Assembly: GCA_902493855.1 (NCBI GenBank)
Contig: CABUQV010000006.1
Coordinates: forward strand, 45,314 to 109,313
Direction: 5' to 3'
DNA: 64,000 nt
Source: an uncultured Collinsella sp.
GTDB lineage: Bacteria > Actinomycetota > Coriobacteriia > Coriobacteriales > Coriobacteriaceae
Shown: one piece after another, positions 25,303-32,964 of the stretch
How positions within the stretch are numbered: the stretch's first letter is position 1
Layout of the letters: each line of letters starts with the position of its first letter
Notes under the pieces: model-generated
What the model saw: the letters and a program-made list of their open reading frames with translations, nothing else
Databases searched by the model: none
What the model was told of the DNA's origin: nothing
Translations under genes and position numbers: made by a program

Positions 25303-25318
25303 TGTTGATTGGTCAACA
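25303..25318. promoter_or_regulatory. TetR-type operator-like palindrome 1
   Basis: TGTTGATTGGTCAACA is a palindrome with TGTTGA/TCAACA arms, 19 bp upstream of the alcohol dehydrogenase ATG. A second near-identical 16-mer lies at 25367. Shape and size resemble TetR/AcrR operators. Confidence 0.55.
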
Positions 25319-25366
25319 TTTGCTCGACCGATTGTACTCAGCGGCGGTCAAAGACGGCCCGCCAAT

Positions 25367-25382
25367 TGTTAATCAATCAACA
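25367..25382. promoter_or_regulatory. TetR-type operator-like palindrome 2
   Basis: TGTTAATCAATCAACA matches the palindrome at 25303 at 12 of 16 positions, keeping the TGTT and TCAACA ends. The two sites are 64 bp apart (about six helical turns) between the divergent alcohol dehydrogenase and rubrerythrin genes. Confidence 0.5.
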
Positions 25383-25540
25383 TCTTCATATCTCAAAATT
25401 GTTTTATTAAAAATCATTCCTAATAGGCTTCACATTTGGTTGCATTTATGGATAATAGAACTCGTCAAGACGCACGTCCGGAGAGGGCCCTTACGGGACC
25501 GGACAAGCGCCCCATCGCCATCGATCGAAAGGATCGAATC

Positions 25541-26101
25541 ATGAAGTTTGTTTGCCCCGTTTGCGGTTATGTGGAAGAGTTCGACGGCGACCAGCTGCCC
25601 GAGGATTTCAAGTGCCCCCAGTGCGGCGTTCCCGGTTCTCGTTTCCTGAAGCAGGAGGAGGGCCAGCTCGAGTGGGCTGCCGAGCACGTCGTGGGTGTCG
25701 CCAAGATGGAGGGCGTCTCCGAGGACATCGTTGCCGACCTGCGCGCTAACTTTGAGGGCGAGTGCTCTGAGGTCGGTATGTACCTGGCCATGGCTCGTGT
25801 CGCTCATCGCGAGGGCTATCCCGAGATCGGCCTGTACTGGGAGAAGGCTGCCCACGAGGAGGCCGAGCACGCCGCCAAGTTCGCTGAGCTCCTGGGCGAG
25901 GTCGTGACCGACTCCACCAAGAAGAACCTCGAGATGCGCGTTGAGGCCGAGAACGGCGCCACCGCCGGCAAGACCGATCTTGCCAAGCGCGCTAAGGCCG
26001 CCGGCCTCGATGCCATCCACGACACCGTGCACGAGATGGCTCGCGACGAGGCCCGCCACGGCAAGGCTTTCGCCGGCCTGCTCAAGCGCTACTTTGGCTA
26101 A
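25541..26101 (+). CDS. Rubrerythrin with N-terminal rubredoxin domain
   Basis: 186 residues from ATG 25541, preceded by GAAAGGA; the frame is open further upstream without a site. The rubredoxin-like domain comes first (CPVCGY...CPQCGV), then a ferritin-like diiron four-helix domain (ECSEVGMYLAMARVAHREGY, EEAEHAAKFAELLGE, MARDEARHGKAFAGLL). This is the reversed domain order of anaerobes' oxidative-stress rubrerythrins, which reduce hydrogen peroxide. Codon use is unusually biased towards GAG/CTG/GCC, consistent with high expression. Followed by a clear terminator. Confidence 0.93.
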   Translation: MKFVCPVCGYVEEFDGDQLPEDFKCPQCGVPGSRFLKQEEGQLEWAAEHVVGVAKMEGVSEDIVADLRANFEGECSEVGMYLAMARVAHREGYPEIGLYWEKAAHEEAEHAAKFAELLGEVVTDSTKKNLEMRVEAENGATAGKTDLAKRAKAAGLDAIHDTVHEMARDEARHGKAFAGLLKRYFG

Positions 26102-26136
26102 GCCAAACGCCTGAGACATAACCCCTAGCTCGATGA

Positions 26137-26166
26137 GGCTCGGACCGTATTGGTTCGGGCCTTTTT
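26137..26166 (+). terminator. Intrinsic terminator of rubrerythrin
   Basis: GGCTCGGACC and GGTTCGGGCC pair (with one wobble) around GTATT and are followed by TTTTT. Confidence 0.85.
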
Positions 26167-26231
26167 ATGTCTCGAGGACTCGTTAACGCCCTGAAATAAA
26201 ACCACCTTCAGCATCGACTTCTCATCAAAAA

Positions 26232-26354
26232 CTAGGTGAGTAGGCTTTTTGGAACTTGCCGAGCAGACCATCCATATTGCTTTATAAAGTCGCAGGTAAA
26301 TGACTTGTTGCAAAACGGCCTGGTCGCCATCAAGCCAAAAGTCTACTCACTTAG
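26232..26354. repeat. 123-bp element with three-frame-stop terminal repeats, copy 2
   Basis: Left end CTAGGTGAGTAGGCTTTT (two differences from consensus); right end is the exact 18-bp consensus. The right end overlaps the 3' end of the minus-strand gene ending at 26343 and provides its stop codon. Confidence 0.9.
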
Positions 26355-27470
26355 TTCCCCAACCGTCCACGATCGGGCTGTTTTGTGTCTAACGGGCATC
26401 TTTTCGTCGATTACTCCCAATTTTGTCCAGTCAACAAATAGTTCAGACCGGAGTAATGCCTCGGCCCTTTGCTCATCTGAGCTTTTATCACGATATTCAG
26501 CATCGAGCATCCTGCATACGGCCTTAACGATCGCGCGGAATCTATCCTCATCGGATATCTGTCTGTGTGTCAGGAGAAGCACATCGTAACCCATGGCCTG
26601 AAGGGCCGTCATGCGGTCAGCGTCACGCAAGCCATCCCCCGCGCGTCCGTGCGAGGCCTTTCCCTGACATTCAATGGCCACCTGCCGTCTGCCGTCCGGC
26701 GAAGACAAAAGTAGATCGATATACACACGGGACTTTCCAACAATCGCTCGAGCACTTGTGCTTAACGTCACTTCGACATTGAGTTCTATGCCGCAAAACC
26801 CTTCGCCTCCCAAGGATCGCGGCAGTCCAAGCAACAAATACGCCTCGACCTCAAAAGGCGACGCGGCACCCAATGGAACGAGTTGCGATACCGCCATAAA
26901 TCTATTGCCGTAACGCATCCCGCAAACATCTGAACAAAAACGGTCAAGGTCTCTGCCCAAAGCCAAAGCGTCTCGACGCCATAAATTTGAAGCGGCGCCG
27001 TCCTCGGACGGGCAGCGCACCCAACCGAACGTTGTCGAAATCGCGCCCGAATCAATTGCACGCGAAAGCTCCGTCTCAAGCGCCGCTGGCAGAGCGCACA
27101 CCGCAAACAAGCCGCACATCTCCGCCAATACCAAAAGAAGCTGAAGATCCGTCAGATGCCGCGACATGATAAATGCCGTCAGCAGAGGAGACGTAACCAA
27201 AAACCCATGCTCCGTTTCCAGCACGGATTCCCTGGGAAGCTCACCAAGGAACAGCCGCTGCCTAATGCTGGCAGGACAAGTCCGTTTGTTTCTCGTCCGA
27301 ACCAATGTATACAACGGAAAACCGAGCGCGACCGCAGCCGTCGGGTTGCGGGCGAGATCATATCGCTGCCGGTCTTCTTCCGGTCGTGGAAGCGGCGGAC
27401 ACAAAGCGCGGACTTGAGGAGGCAAACGCCAGTACCTAAAAGCCGATATGTCACAAAGTAGATCCTTCAT
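26343..27470 (-). CDS. Protein with DUF559-like nuclease-fold C-terminus
   Basis: 375 residues from ATG 27470 (a GTG two codons upstream is also possible; neither has a strong ribosome site). The N-terminal 220 residues are not recognised; they contain RYWRLPPQVRALCP and several aromatic/leucine helices. The C-terminal part (about 240-330) has the DUF559/Vsr-like pattern: YIDLLLSSPDGR, VAIECQGKASHG, then DRMTALQAMGYDVLLLTHRQI, with D and E-x-Q in the positions of a PD-(D/E)XK core. The last residues LSE and the TAG stop are encoded by the end of a 123-bp repeat. Lower GC and mixed codon use set it apart from its neighbours. Confidence 0.65.
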   Translation of the reverse strand: MKDLLCDISAFRYWRLPPQVRALCPPLPRPEEDRQRYDLARNPTAAVALGFPLYTLVRTRNKRTCPASIRQRLFLGELPRESVLETEHGFLVTSPLLTAFIMSRHLTDLQLLLVLAEMCGLFAVCALPAALETELSRAIDSGAISTTFGWVRCPSEDGAASNLWRRDALALGRDLDRFCSDVCGMRYGNRFMAVSQLVPLGAASPFEVEAYLLLGLPRSLGGEGFCGIELNVEVTLSTSARAIVGKSRVYIDLLLSSPDGRRQVAIECQGKASHGRAGDGLRDADRMTALQAMGYDVLLLTHRQISDEDRFRAIVKAVCRMLDAEYRDKSSDEQRAEALLRSELFVDWTKLGVIDEKMPVRHKTARSWTVGELSE

Positions 27471-27553
27471 AGGCACAGGAGAACACGAATTTCAACCCAG
27501 TCAGTCACGCATTGGCGCGAACGCACCAAAAATGGCGCCGAACGGACTGCCAA

Positions 27554-27619
27554 GTTTTCAACAGCCCTCCCCAACTGGCCAAAAGCTTGTCGAGAGCTGG
27601 ACGAAGCCCTGTTGAAAAC
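27554..27619. repeat. Imperfect palindrome upstream of the DUF559-like gene
   Basis: Arms GTTTTCAACAG and CTGTTGAAAAC lie 44 bp apart; CCCCATTTTTTT follows on the plus strand. It lies in the stretch between the DUF559-like gene start and repeat copy 3. Role unclear. Confidence 0.5.
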
Positions 27620-27651
27620 CCCATTTTTTTCTCATGCAGAAGCTTTACGCG

Positions 27652-27774
27652 GCAAGTGAGTAGACTTTTTCGAACTTGCCGCGCAGGCCAGTCATCCTGC
27701 TTCTCAAAACCACAGGTAGATAGCTTGTTTCAAAACGACCCGGTCGCCAAAGCGCCAAAAGTCTACTCACTTAG
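27652..27774. repeat. 123-bp element with three-frame-stop terminal repeats, copy 3
   Basis: The left end reads GCAAGTGAGTAGACTTTT (first two bases differ), and the right end is the exact 18-bp consensus. The interior is closest to copy 2 (GAACTTGCCG, CAGGTAGAT, CAAAACG, CCGGTCGCC). The right end supplies the stop codon of the minus-strand pdxR gene. Confidence 0.9.
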
Positions 27775-29202
27775 ATTGCAGAGCGCCCCCATTAGCTGCA
27801 ATTCCAAGGTATTAAGCACTTCCGGACTCAGGTCGTCATACTGGACAAGAATTTGAGTTGAGTTTTCAGGGACAGATGCGCCATCGGCACACCAATAACA
27901 GTCACTGATATCGATAAACGGAATACCCGAGCGCGTGAGAGCCCGCGCAAAAGAGCTTCCGCCCGTTCCGCGCTCCGCAACCACAGTGCAGTAAAGACCC
28001 GCGTCTGCATGCTCGATCGAGACTTCCCCTGCCGGAAACGCCTTCCGCACAAGCGCCGCCAGGCCATCGCGCGCCTCGCGAGCGCGCACGCGCACGCGGT
28101 TCACATGTCGCTCGTAATCACCCGATTCCAGTAAACGCGCCAAAGCAACCTGGTCAACAGAGCTCACCGACGAGGCGTAAAAACCAAGGTTGCGCCTAAA
28201 CCGCTCCATTAGTTCATCGGGCAACACCATGTACGCTAGACGCAACGCCGATGACAGGCTCTTCGAAAACGTGTTGGTGTAGATAACCGACTGGGCGGCA
28301 TCGATCGACGCGAGCGCGGGAATCGGCTTACCAGCAAGGCGAAACTCACAATCAAAGTCATCTTCGATGAGATACCGGCCCGGCTGCTCGGCGACCCAGC
28401 TCAGCAGGGCATAGCGACGCGCAATGCTCGTCACAAGGCCGGTCGGATACTGATGGGACGGCATCAGGTGAAGGACATCGGTCCCGCTTTTCTGCAGAGT
28501 GCTCAGGTCCACGCCGTCATCATCCAACGGGATATGTCGAACTTTGCAGCCCATAGCCTGATAGATGCGCGTCAAGCGCAAATAGCCCGGGTCCTCAACG
28601 GCATACACCTTGTCCGCGCCAAGCAACTGAACCAACATGGTATCGAGCAGCTGGGCGCCCGCGCCGATAACGATGTTATTGGGATCGACATTCATGCCCC
28701 TCGTCCCACGCAGATGGTGAGCAATAGCGCGTCGTAGCCGAGCGGTGCCCTGTGCCGGTGCGGGCGAAAAAATCTCGCACTCGTCTTCGGATGTCAGCGT
28801 CGCCCGTAGCGTGCCTTGCCAAAGCCGCGCCGCCTCCAAAGCGGAAGGAGAAAGCACATCGAATCGCTCGACCTGTCCGTTGACATCATGCGCGCTGGGG
28901 TCCACAGAGACGGTATCTCGGTCGATGTTCCCCGTAGCCGAAGGCAAAACCGGTGCATCCGGAAGCTCACATGCGTAGTAGCCACGCCGCGGCTTTGAGC
29001 AAATATAGCCCTCGGCAAGTAACTGGCTATATGCATTCTCGATGGTAATGACACTGATTCCCAGATGAGTGGCAAAGGCGCGCTTAGACGGCAAATGCTC
29101 CCCCGCCGCAATACGTCCAGCAACGATATCATCTCGAATTTGCTGGTAAACATACTCATAAAGCGATGCTTCGCCGCGTTTTTCCAAATTGTAGTCAAGC
29201 AT
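27763..29202 (-). CDS. pdxR: MocR/PdxR-type regulator (GntR HTH + aminotransferase domain)
   Basis: 479 residues from ATG 29202, preceded by AGGTGA; an ATG at 29235 has no site. The winged helix GntR domain covers 1-70 (LYEYVYQQIRDDIVAGRIAAGE, GISVITIENAYSQLLAEGYI). An aminotransferase-like fold-type I domain follows, with the PLP lysine in YTNTFSKSLSSALRLAY and DDFDCEFRL upstream. PdxR proteins bind PLP and control pdxST; the divergent placement next to pdxST supports this role. The C-terminal LSE and stop are encoded by repeat copy 3. Confidence 0.88.
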   Translation of the reverse strand: MLDYNLEKRGEASLYEYVYQQIRDDIVAGRIAAGEHLPSKRAFATHLGISVITIENAYSQLLAEGYICSKPRRGYYACELPDAPVLPSATGNIDRDTVSVDPSAHDVNGQVERFDVLSPSALEAARLWQGTLRATLTSEDECEIFSPAPAQGTARLRRAIAHHLRGTRGMNVDPNNIVIGAGAQLLDTMLVQLLGADKVYAVEDPGYLRLTRIYQAMGCKVRHIPLDDDGVDLSTLQKSGTDVLHLMPSHQYPTGLVTSIARRYALLSWVAEQPGRYLIEDDFDCEFRLAGKPIPALASIDAAQSVIYTNTFSKSLSSALRLAYMVLPDELMERFRRNLGFYASSVSSVDQVALARLLESGDYERHVNRVRVRAREARDGLAALVRKAFPAGEVSIEHADAGLYCTVVAERGTGGSSFARALTRSGIPFIDISDCYWCADGASVPENSTQILVQYDDLSPEVLNTLELQLMGALCNLSE

Positions 29203-29213
29203 GAATTTGTCAC

Positions 29214-29259
29214 CTGACCTTATAAAGTCATTCAATCTGGTATTAGTCTGACCTTGTTA
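29214..29259. promoter_or_regulatory. Direct-repeat operator of PdxR (candidate)
   Basis: CTGACCTTATAA at 29214-29225 and CTGACCTTGTTA at 29248-29259 are direct repeats 34 bp apart in the pdxR-pdxS intergenic region. MocR-type regulators typically bind spaced direct repeats. Confidence 0.55.
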
Positions 29260-29347
29260 TTATCTCGATAACTGAGTATTTCGCCATACCCAGCTCCCCG
29301 ATAGGATGTTCCGTCAAGCAATGCACATGCCAACCAAGGGAGCAACC

Positions 29348-30238
29348 ATGGCAGAACAGACCAGCAAGGCCGATCGCGTCAAACTCAATCGCGAGCTCGC
29401 GCAGATGCTCAAGGGCGGCGTCATCATGGACGTCACCACGCCCGAGCAGGCGCGCATCGCCGAAGAGGCAGGCGCCTGCGCCGTCATGGCACTCGAGCGC
29501 ATCCCGGCCGACATCCGTGCCGCAGGCGGCGTCTCGCGCATGAGCGACCCCAAGATGATCAAGGGCATCCAGGAGGCCGTCTCCATCCCCGTTATGGCCA
29601 AGTGCCGCATCGGTCACATTGTCGAGGCGCAGGTCCTGCAGGCCATCGAGATCGATTACATCGATGAGTCCGAGGTTCTCTCCCCCGCCGACGATGTCTA
29701 CCATATCGACAAGACCCAGTTTGACGTGCCGTTTGTCTGCGGTGCCCGCGATCTGGGCGAGGCGCTGCGCCGTGTTGCCGAGGGCGCCACGATGATTCGC
29801 ACCAAGGGCGAGCCGGGCACGGGCGACGTCGTCCAGGCTGTGCGCCACATGCGCAAGATCCAAAAGCAGATCCGCGACGTTGTTGCTTTACGCGATGATG
29901 AGCTCTTTGAGGCAGCTAAGCAACTACGGGTTCCGGTCGAGCTGGTGCGCGAGGTCCATGCCACGGGCAAGCTTCCCGTCGTGAACTTTGCCGCCGGCGG
30001 CGTAGCGACCCCCGCCGACGCCGCGCTGATGATGCAGCTGGGCGCCGAGGGCGTCTTTGTCGGCTCGGGCATCTTTAAGAGCGGCGACCCCGCCAAGCGC
30101 GCCGCCGCCATCGTCAAGGCCGTGGCAAACTTCACCGATGCCAAGCTCATCGCCGAGCTTTCGGAAGACCTGGGCGAGGCCATGGTGGGCATCAACGCCA
30201 ACGAGATCGAGATTATCATGGAGGAGCGCGGACGCTAG
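29348..30238 (+). CDS. pdxS: Pyridoxal 5'-phosphate synthase subunit PdxS
   Basis: 296 residues from ATG 29348, with AAGGGAG upstream. A (beta/alpha)8 barrel with family signatures MLKGGVIMDVTTPEQARIAE, the substrate lysine in PVMAKCRIGH (K85), TKGEPGTGDVVQA and FAAGGVATPADAALMMQLGA. It builds PLP from ribose 5-phosphate, glyceraldehyde 3-phosphate and ammonia delivered by PdxT. Followed by pdxT after 20 bp. Expression is probably regulated by the divergent PdxR. Confidence 0.97.
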   Translation: MAEQTSKADRVKLNRELAQMLKGGVIMDVTTPEQARIAEEAGACAVMALERIPADIRAAGGVSRMSDPKMIKGIQEAVSIPVMAKCRIGHIVEAQVLQAIEIDYIDESEVLSPADDVYHIDKTQFDVPFVCGARDLGEALRRVAEGATMIRTKGEPGTGDVVQAVRHMRKIQKQIRDVVALRDDELFEAAKQLRVPVELVREVHATGKLPVVNFAAGGVATPADAALMMQLGAEGVFVGSGIFKSGDPAKRAAAIVKAVANFTDAKLIAELSEDLGEAMVGINANEIEIIMEERGR

Positions 30239-30258
30239 TCCAGCAGAAAGGATCGCAC

Positions 30259-30846
30259 ATGAGCGATTATGCAGACCAAACGGTCGCCGTGCTGGCGGTC
30301 CAAGGCGCTTTTGCCGAGCACGAGGCAAGGTTATCTGAGCTGGGCGCACGCTGTGTTGAGTTGAGGCAGGCGGCCGATTTGCAGCAGAACTTTGACCGCC
30401 TGGTCCTCCCTGGCGGCGAGTCCACCGTTCAGGGCAAGCTACTTGCCGAGCTCGGCATGCTCGATGAGCTTCGCACCCACATTGTTGAAGGCATGCCCGT
30501 CCTTGGCACCTGCGCCGGCTTGATTCTATTGGCGCGCAATCTTGCCGCACACGACGATAAAGGAACGCCGCGCCTGGCAACCATGGACGTACTCGTTGAG
30601 CGTAATGCCTATGGCAGACAGCTCGGCAGTTTTCGCACTCAAGGATCTGTCGCCGGCATCGACGGTGAGGTGCCGCTGACGTTTATCCGCGCGCCCCGCA
30701 TTGTCGAAGTGCACAGCGACACTGAGGCCCTAGCCGAAGTCGACGGCCGTATCGTCGCCGCCCGCCAAGGCAACCAGCTCGGTGTTACCTTTCACCCCGA
30801 GCTCGATGACGACACCCGCCTCCACGAGCTCTTCCTCCAAATGTAG
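30259..30846 (+). CDS. pdxT: PLP synthase glutaminase subunit PdxT
   Basis: 195 residues. Class I glutamine amidotransferase triad: cysteine in LGTCAGLILLA and His/Glu in TFHPEL. VLPGGESTVQGKL is the PdxT glycine/glutamate loop and FIRAPRI is a family motif. It releases ammonia from glutamine and channels it to PdxS. Length normal. GAAAGGA precedes the ATG. It ends 40 bp before a strong palindrome. Confidence 0.96.
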   Translation: MSDYADQTVAVLAVQGAFAEHEARLSELGARCVELRQAADLQQNFDRLVLPGGESTVQGKLLAELGMLDELRTHIVEGMPVLGTCAGLILLARNLAAHDDKGTPRLATMDVLVERNAYGRQLGSFRTQGSVAGIDGEVPLTFIRAPRIVEVHSDTEALAEVDGRIVAARQGNQLGVTFHPELDDDTRLHELFLQM

Positions 30847-30886
30847 GCGGAGTAGAAACGAGCGTGGATTTTCGGACACATAACAA

Positions 30887-30954
30887 ATGAGAGTGGATAA
30901 TCTCCCACTTTGAGCTCGAATGCAGGCTCAAACCGGGAGATTATCCACTCTCAT
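30887..30954. repeat. Palindrome downstream of pdxT
   Basis: Arms ATGAGAGTGGATAATCTCCC and its reverse complement enclose a second stem (TTTGAGC/GCTCAAA). It lacks a T-run, so it is either a factor-dependent terminator or a repeat element. Confidence 0.8.
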
Positions 30955-31023
30955 ACTACGTAGTCGTTTAAGAACGTCCCCAATGACTACTTCGACAACG
31001 CCGATGTTTTGGCACCGACAGCG

Positions 31024-31123
31024 AAAACCCGCCAGAGCGAGCAAGGTGCCTTGAAGCGAGGCGGCATTGATCTTTTGGTCATGCCGCCGAAGTTGAAAGG
31101 CAGATTGCCGCTCTGGCGGGTTT
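31024..31123. repeat. Long imperfect palindrome with CCCGCCAGAGCG arms
   Basis: AAACCCGCCAGAGCG pairs with CGCTCTGGCGGGTTT at the far end. Within it GGCGGCAT pairs with ATGCCGCC. The middle is imperfect. No coding potential seen. Confidence 0.7.
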
Positions 31124-31134
31124 GCAGCGTCAAC

Positions 31135-31163
31135 TGGTTACGCGGTTCGTAGAACCGCGTAAC
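31135..31163 (-). terminator. Hairpin just after the RGG gene
   Basis: GGTTACGCGGTTC and GAACCGCGTAACC form a perfect 13-bp stem with loop GTA two bases beyond the RGG gene stop. Confidence 0.6.
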
Positions 31164-31165
31164 CC

Positions 31166-32065
31166 CTAGAAACGATTGCCGCGGAAGCCGCCACCGTTGC
31201 GGCCACCACGGTCGCCGCCACGGCCACCGCGGTCGTTACCACGGTTGCCACCAAAGCCGCCACGGTTGCCACCGCGGTCGCCATAGCCACCACGGTTACC
31301 GCCAAAGCCGCCGCGACCGCCACGGTCACCAAAGCCGCCGCGGCCACCGCGATCGCCACCGCGACTGCCACGGTCACCACCACGGCCACCACGATCGCCA
31401 AAGCCGCCGCGACCGCCACGGTCGCCGCCACGGCCACCACGGTCGTCACGGCCGCCGCGAGGACCGCGGTCCTCGTCCAGGCCCATGGCGACGAGCGGAG
31501 CGATAACCTTATCGAGAGCGGCCATCAGCTCGGTGGCCTCCTCATAAGAAAGCTCGGGCAGGAGCTTCTCCTTCTTGTTGGCAAGCTCGACCAGACCCTC
31601 AGCGGCATCCTCGGCAGCAAAGACGACGATCTTGCGCATATCGCCCTCGGCGTCGTCGATGCGGCCGACCAGATCGGCAGCCTCGGCCTCGGCCATCAGG
31701 CCATCGAGCTCACGGAGGCGCATGCCCAGCAGGTCGGACATCTCCTTCTGCTCCATCTTGGGCTTGAGGTCAAGAAGCTTGATGGCGCGCTCGATGTTCG
31801 CCATACGCTCGGCCTTGGCCTCCTCCTCCTTGGAAATAGCAAAGCGACGGCTACGCAGCAGGCGGGCGGCCTTCTGCATCTTGTCCATCAGCTCTTCGTC
31901 ATCGTAATCAACGGCGGCCTCGACAACCTCGGCCTCCTCCTCGGCGGAAACCTCGTCAGCAGCCTCAACCTCGGCAGCTTCGGTCTCCACGGTCTCGACT
32001 GCCTCGACCTCGGCAGCCATGGTCTCGTTCTCGGTCTCGTTCATGATCTCTTCGTTCTCGGACAT
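31166..32065 (-). CDS. Acidic-winged helix-RGG repeat protein (possible RNA binder)
   Basis: 299 residues in three parts. Residues 1-60 are very acidic (Glu/Ala/Val). The middle (about 60-200) contains a MarR-like winged-helix pattern: ERAIKLLDLKPKMEQKEMSD, LLGMRLRELDGLMAEAEAAD, LVGRIDDAEGDMRKIVVF. The last 100 residues are a low-complexity array of RGG, GGDRGG, GGFGDRGG and GGNRGG units ending GFRGNRF. RGG tails bind RNA and can drive condensate formation; such arrays are otherwise seen in bacterial DEAD-box helicases and cold-shock-type proteins. The family is not one I can name. Repeat-rich codons at 31178-31460 reflect the array. Confidence 0.75.
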   Translation of the reverse strand: MSENEEIMNETENETMAAEVEAVETVETEAAEVEAADEVSAEEEAEVVEAAVDYDDEELMDKMQKAARLLRSRRFAISKEEEAKAERMANIERAIKLLDLKPKMEQKEMSDLLGMRLRELDGLMAEAEAADLVGRIDDAEGDMRKIVVFAAEDAAEGLVELANKKEKLLPELSYEEATELMAALDKVIAPLVAMGLDEDRGPRGGRDDRGGRGGDRGGRGGFGDRGGRGGDRGSRGGDRGGRGGFGDRGGRGGFGGNRGGYGDRGGNRGGFGGNRGNDRGGRGGDRGGRNGGGFRGNRF

Positions 32066-32279
32066 GAGACTCCTTCTTGGCCCTCTCGGGCATCATCGCC
32101 CCATTCGCGGGGCCCGTCGCGCACTCTTTGCGCTTTAAACATTCATGCCTCTCGGCAAAACGTCCATTAGTTTATGGTCTCGCCCGCCAATCTAGCTGCA
32201 GAATCTATGTGCACACATTAATGCGACATGTCGCGGTATCATGACCTGAACCAAACGTGTCCACCTTAAGGAGCCCGCC

Positions 32280-32690
32280 ATGATTAAGCCCATCATGAAA
32301 TCCGAGTTCTTTTTACGCCTGCCTTCCGAAGACGCGGGACCCGACGACGCCGTAATCGGACAAGACCTCCTGGATACGCTCCATGAGCATGAGCACGAGT
32401 GCGTGGGTCTCGCCGCCAACATGATCGGCGTGCGCAAACGCATCATCTGCGTAAAAGATGGCAACAGGGCGCTGTTGATGTACAACCCTCAAATTCTTGA
32501 GCAGGTCAATGCCTATCGGACGAGCGAAGGATGCCTCTCGCTGATCGGCGAGCGTCCCTGTACCCGCTATCGCCGCATTAAGGTTGAGTATTTGGACGAG
32601 AACTTCGTCCACCGCATCAAAAACTTCTCGGGCTACACCGCCGAGATCATCCAGCACGAAATCGATCATTGCTGCGGAATCGTTATTTAG
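32280..32690 (+). CDS. def: Peptide deformylase (short ANMIG type)
   Basis: 136 residues. Motif 1 GLAANMIG, motif 2 EGCLSL and motif 3 QHEIDHCCG with the HExxH-type metal site and cysteine ligand are all present. The motif 1 glutamine found in classical enzymes is M here, as in a known subgroup of short anaerobe deformylases. It removes the formyl group from nascent proteins. The gene stands alone, with AAGGAG upstream, followed by a composite palindromic repeat. Confidence 0.88.
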   Translation: MIKPIMKSEFFLRLPSEDAGPDDAVIGQDLLDTLHEHEHECVGLAANMIGVRKRIICVKDGNRALLMYNPQILEQVNAYRTSEGCLSLIGERPCTRYRRIKVEYLDENFVHRIKNFSGYTAEIIQHEIDHCCGIVI

Positions 32691-32717
32691 ACAGCCAGGG
32701 TAACGATGCAGGCTGAG

Positions 32718-32917
32718 CATACGACAGCGAGCGAGCCGCATTTGCGCCAAGGCGACGTTATATCGTTCCGCCGTTCTACCGAACGGCGGACCACTTGACG
32801 CTGCGCGAGCCGCATTCACACCAATCTGACGTTCAATTTCGAGGGCGCGACCAAAAGGTCAGCGCCCTCTCATTTCACGTCACCTTGGCGCAAATGCGGC
32901 TCGCTCGCTGCCGTATG
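32718..32917. repeat. Composite palindromic element, about 200 bp
   Basis: Outer arms of about 40 bp match in reverse complement (CATACG..GCGAGCGAGCCGCATTTGCG and its complement at 32877-32917, one or two mismatches). Inside lie two further hairpins: CCGCCGTTC/GAACGGCGG near 32769 and GAGGGCGC/GCGCCCTC near 32840. An internal partial direct copy GCGAGCCGCATT separates them. No gene seen. Confidence 0.8.
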
Positions 32918-32964
32918 TCTATCCTGCGACGCCTCGATTCTTGCGGCGTCAGATACTTAATCCC

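Larger units (their letters stand above)
30847..31165. other. Gene-free stretch holding two different palindromes and a hairpin
   Basis: Between pdxT and the RGG gene lie a 68-bp palindrome (30887-30954), a roughly 100-bp imperfect palindrome (31024-31123) and a short terminator-like hairpin (31135-31163). I see no gene in it. Confidence 0.7.

Noticed and set aside
31178..31460. Tandem repeats resembling a CRISPR array or satellite
   Set aside because: Repeats are codon-phased and encode the RGG tail; spacing is irregular.
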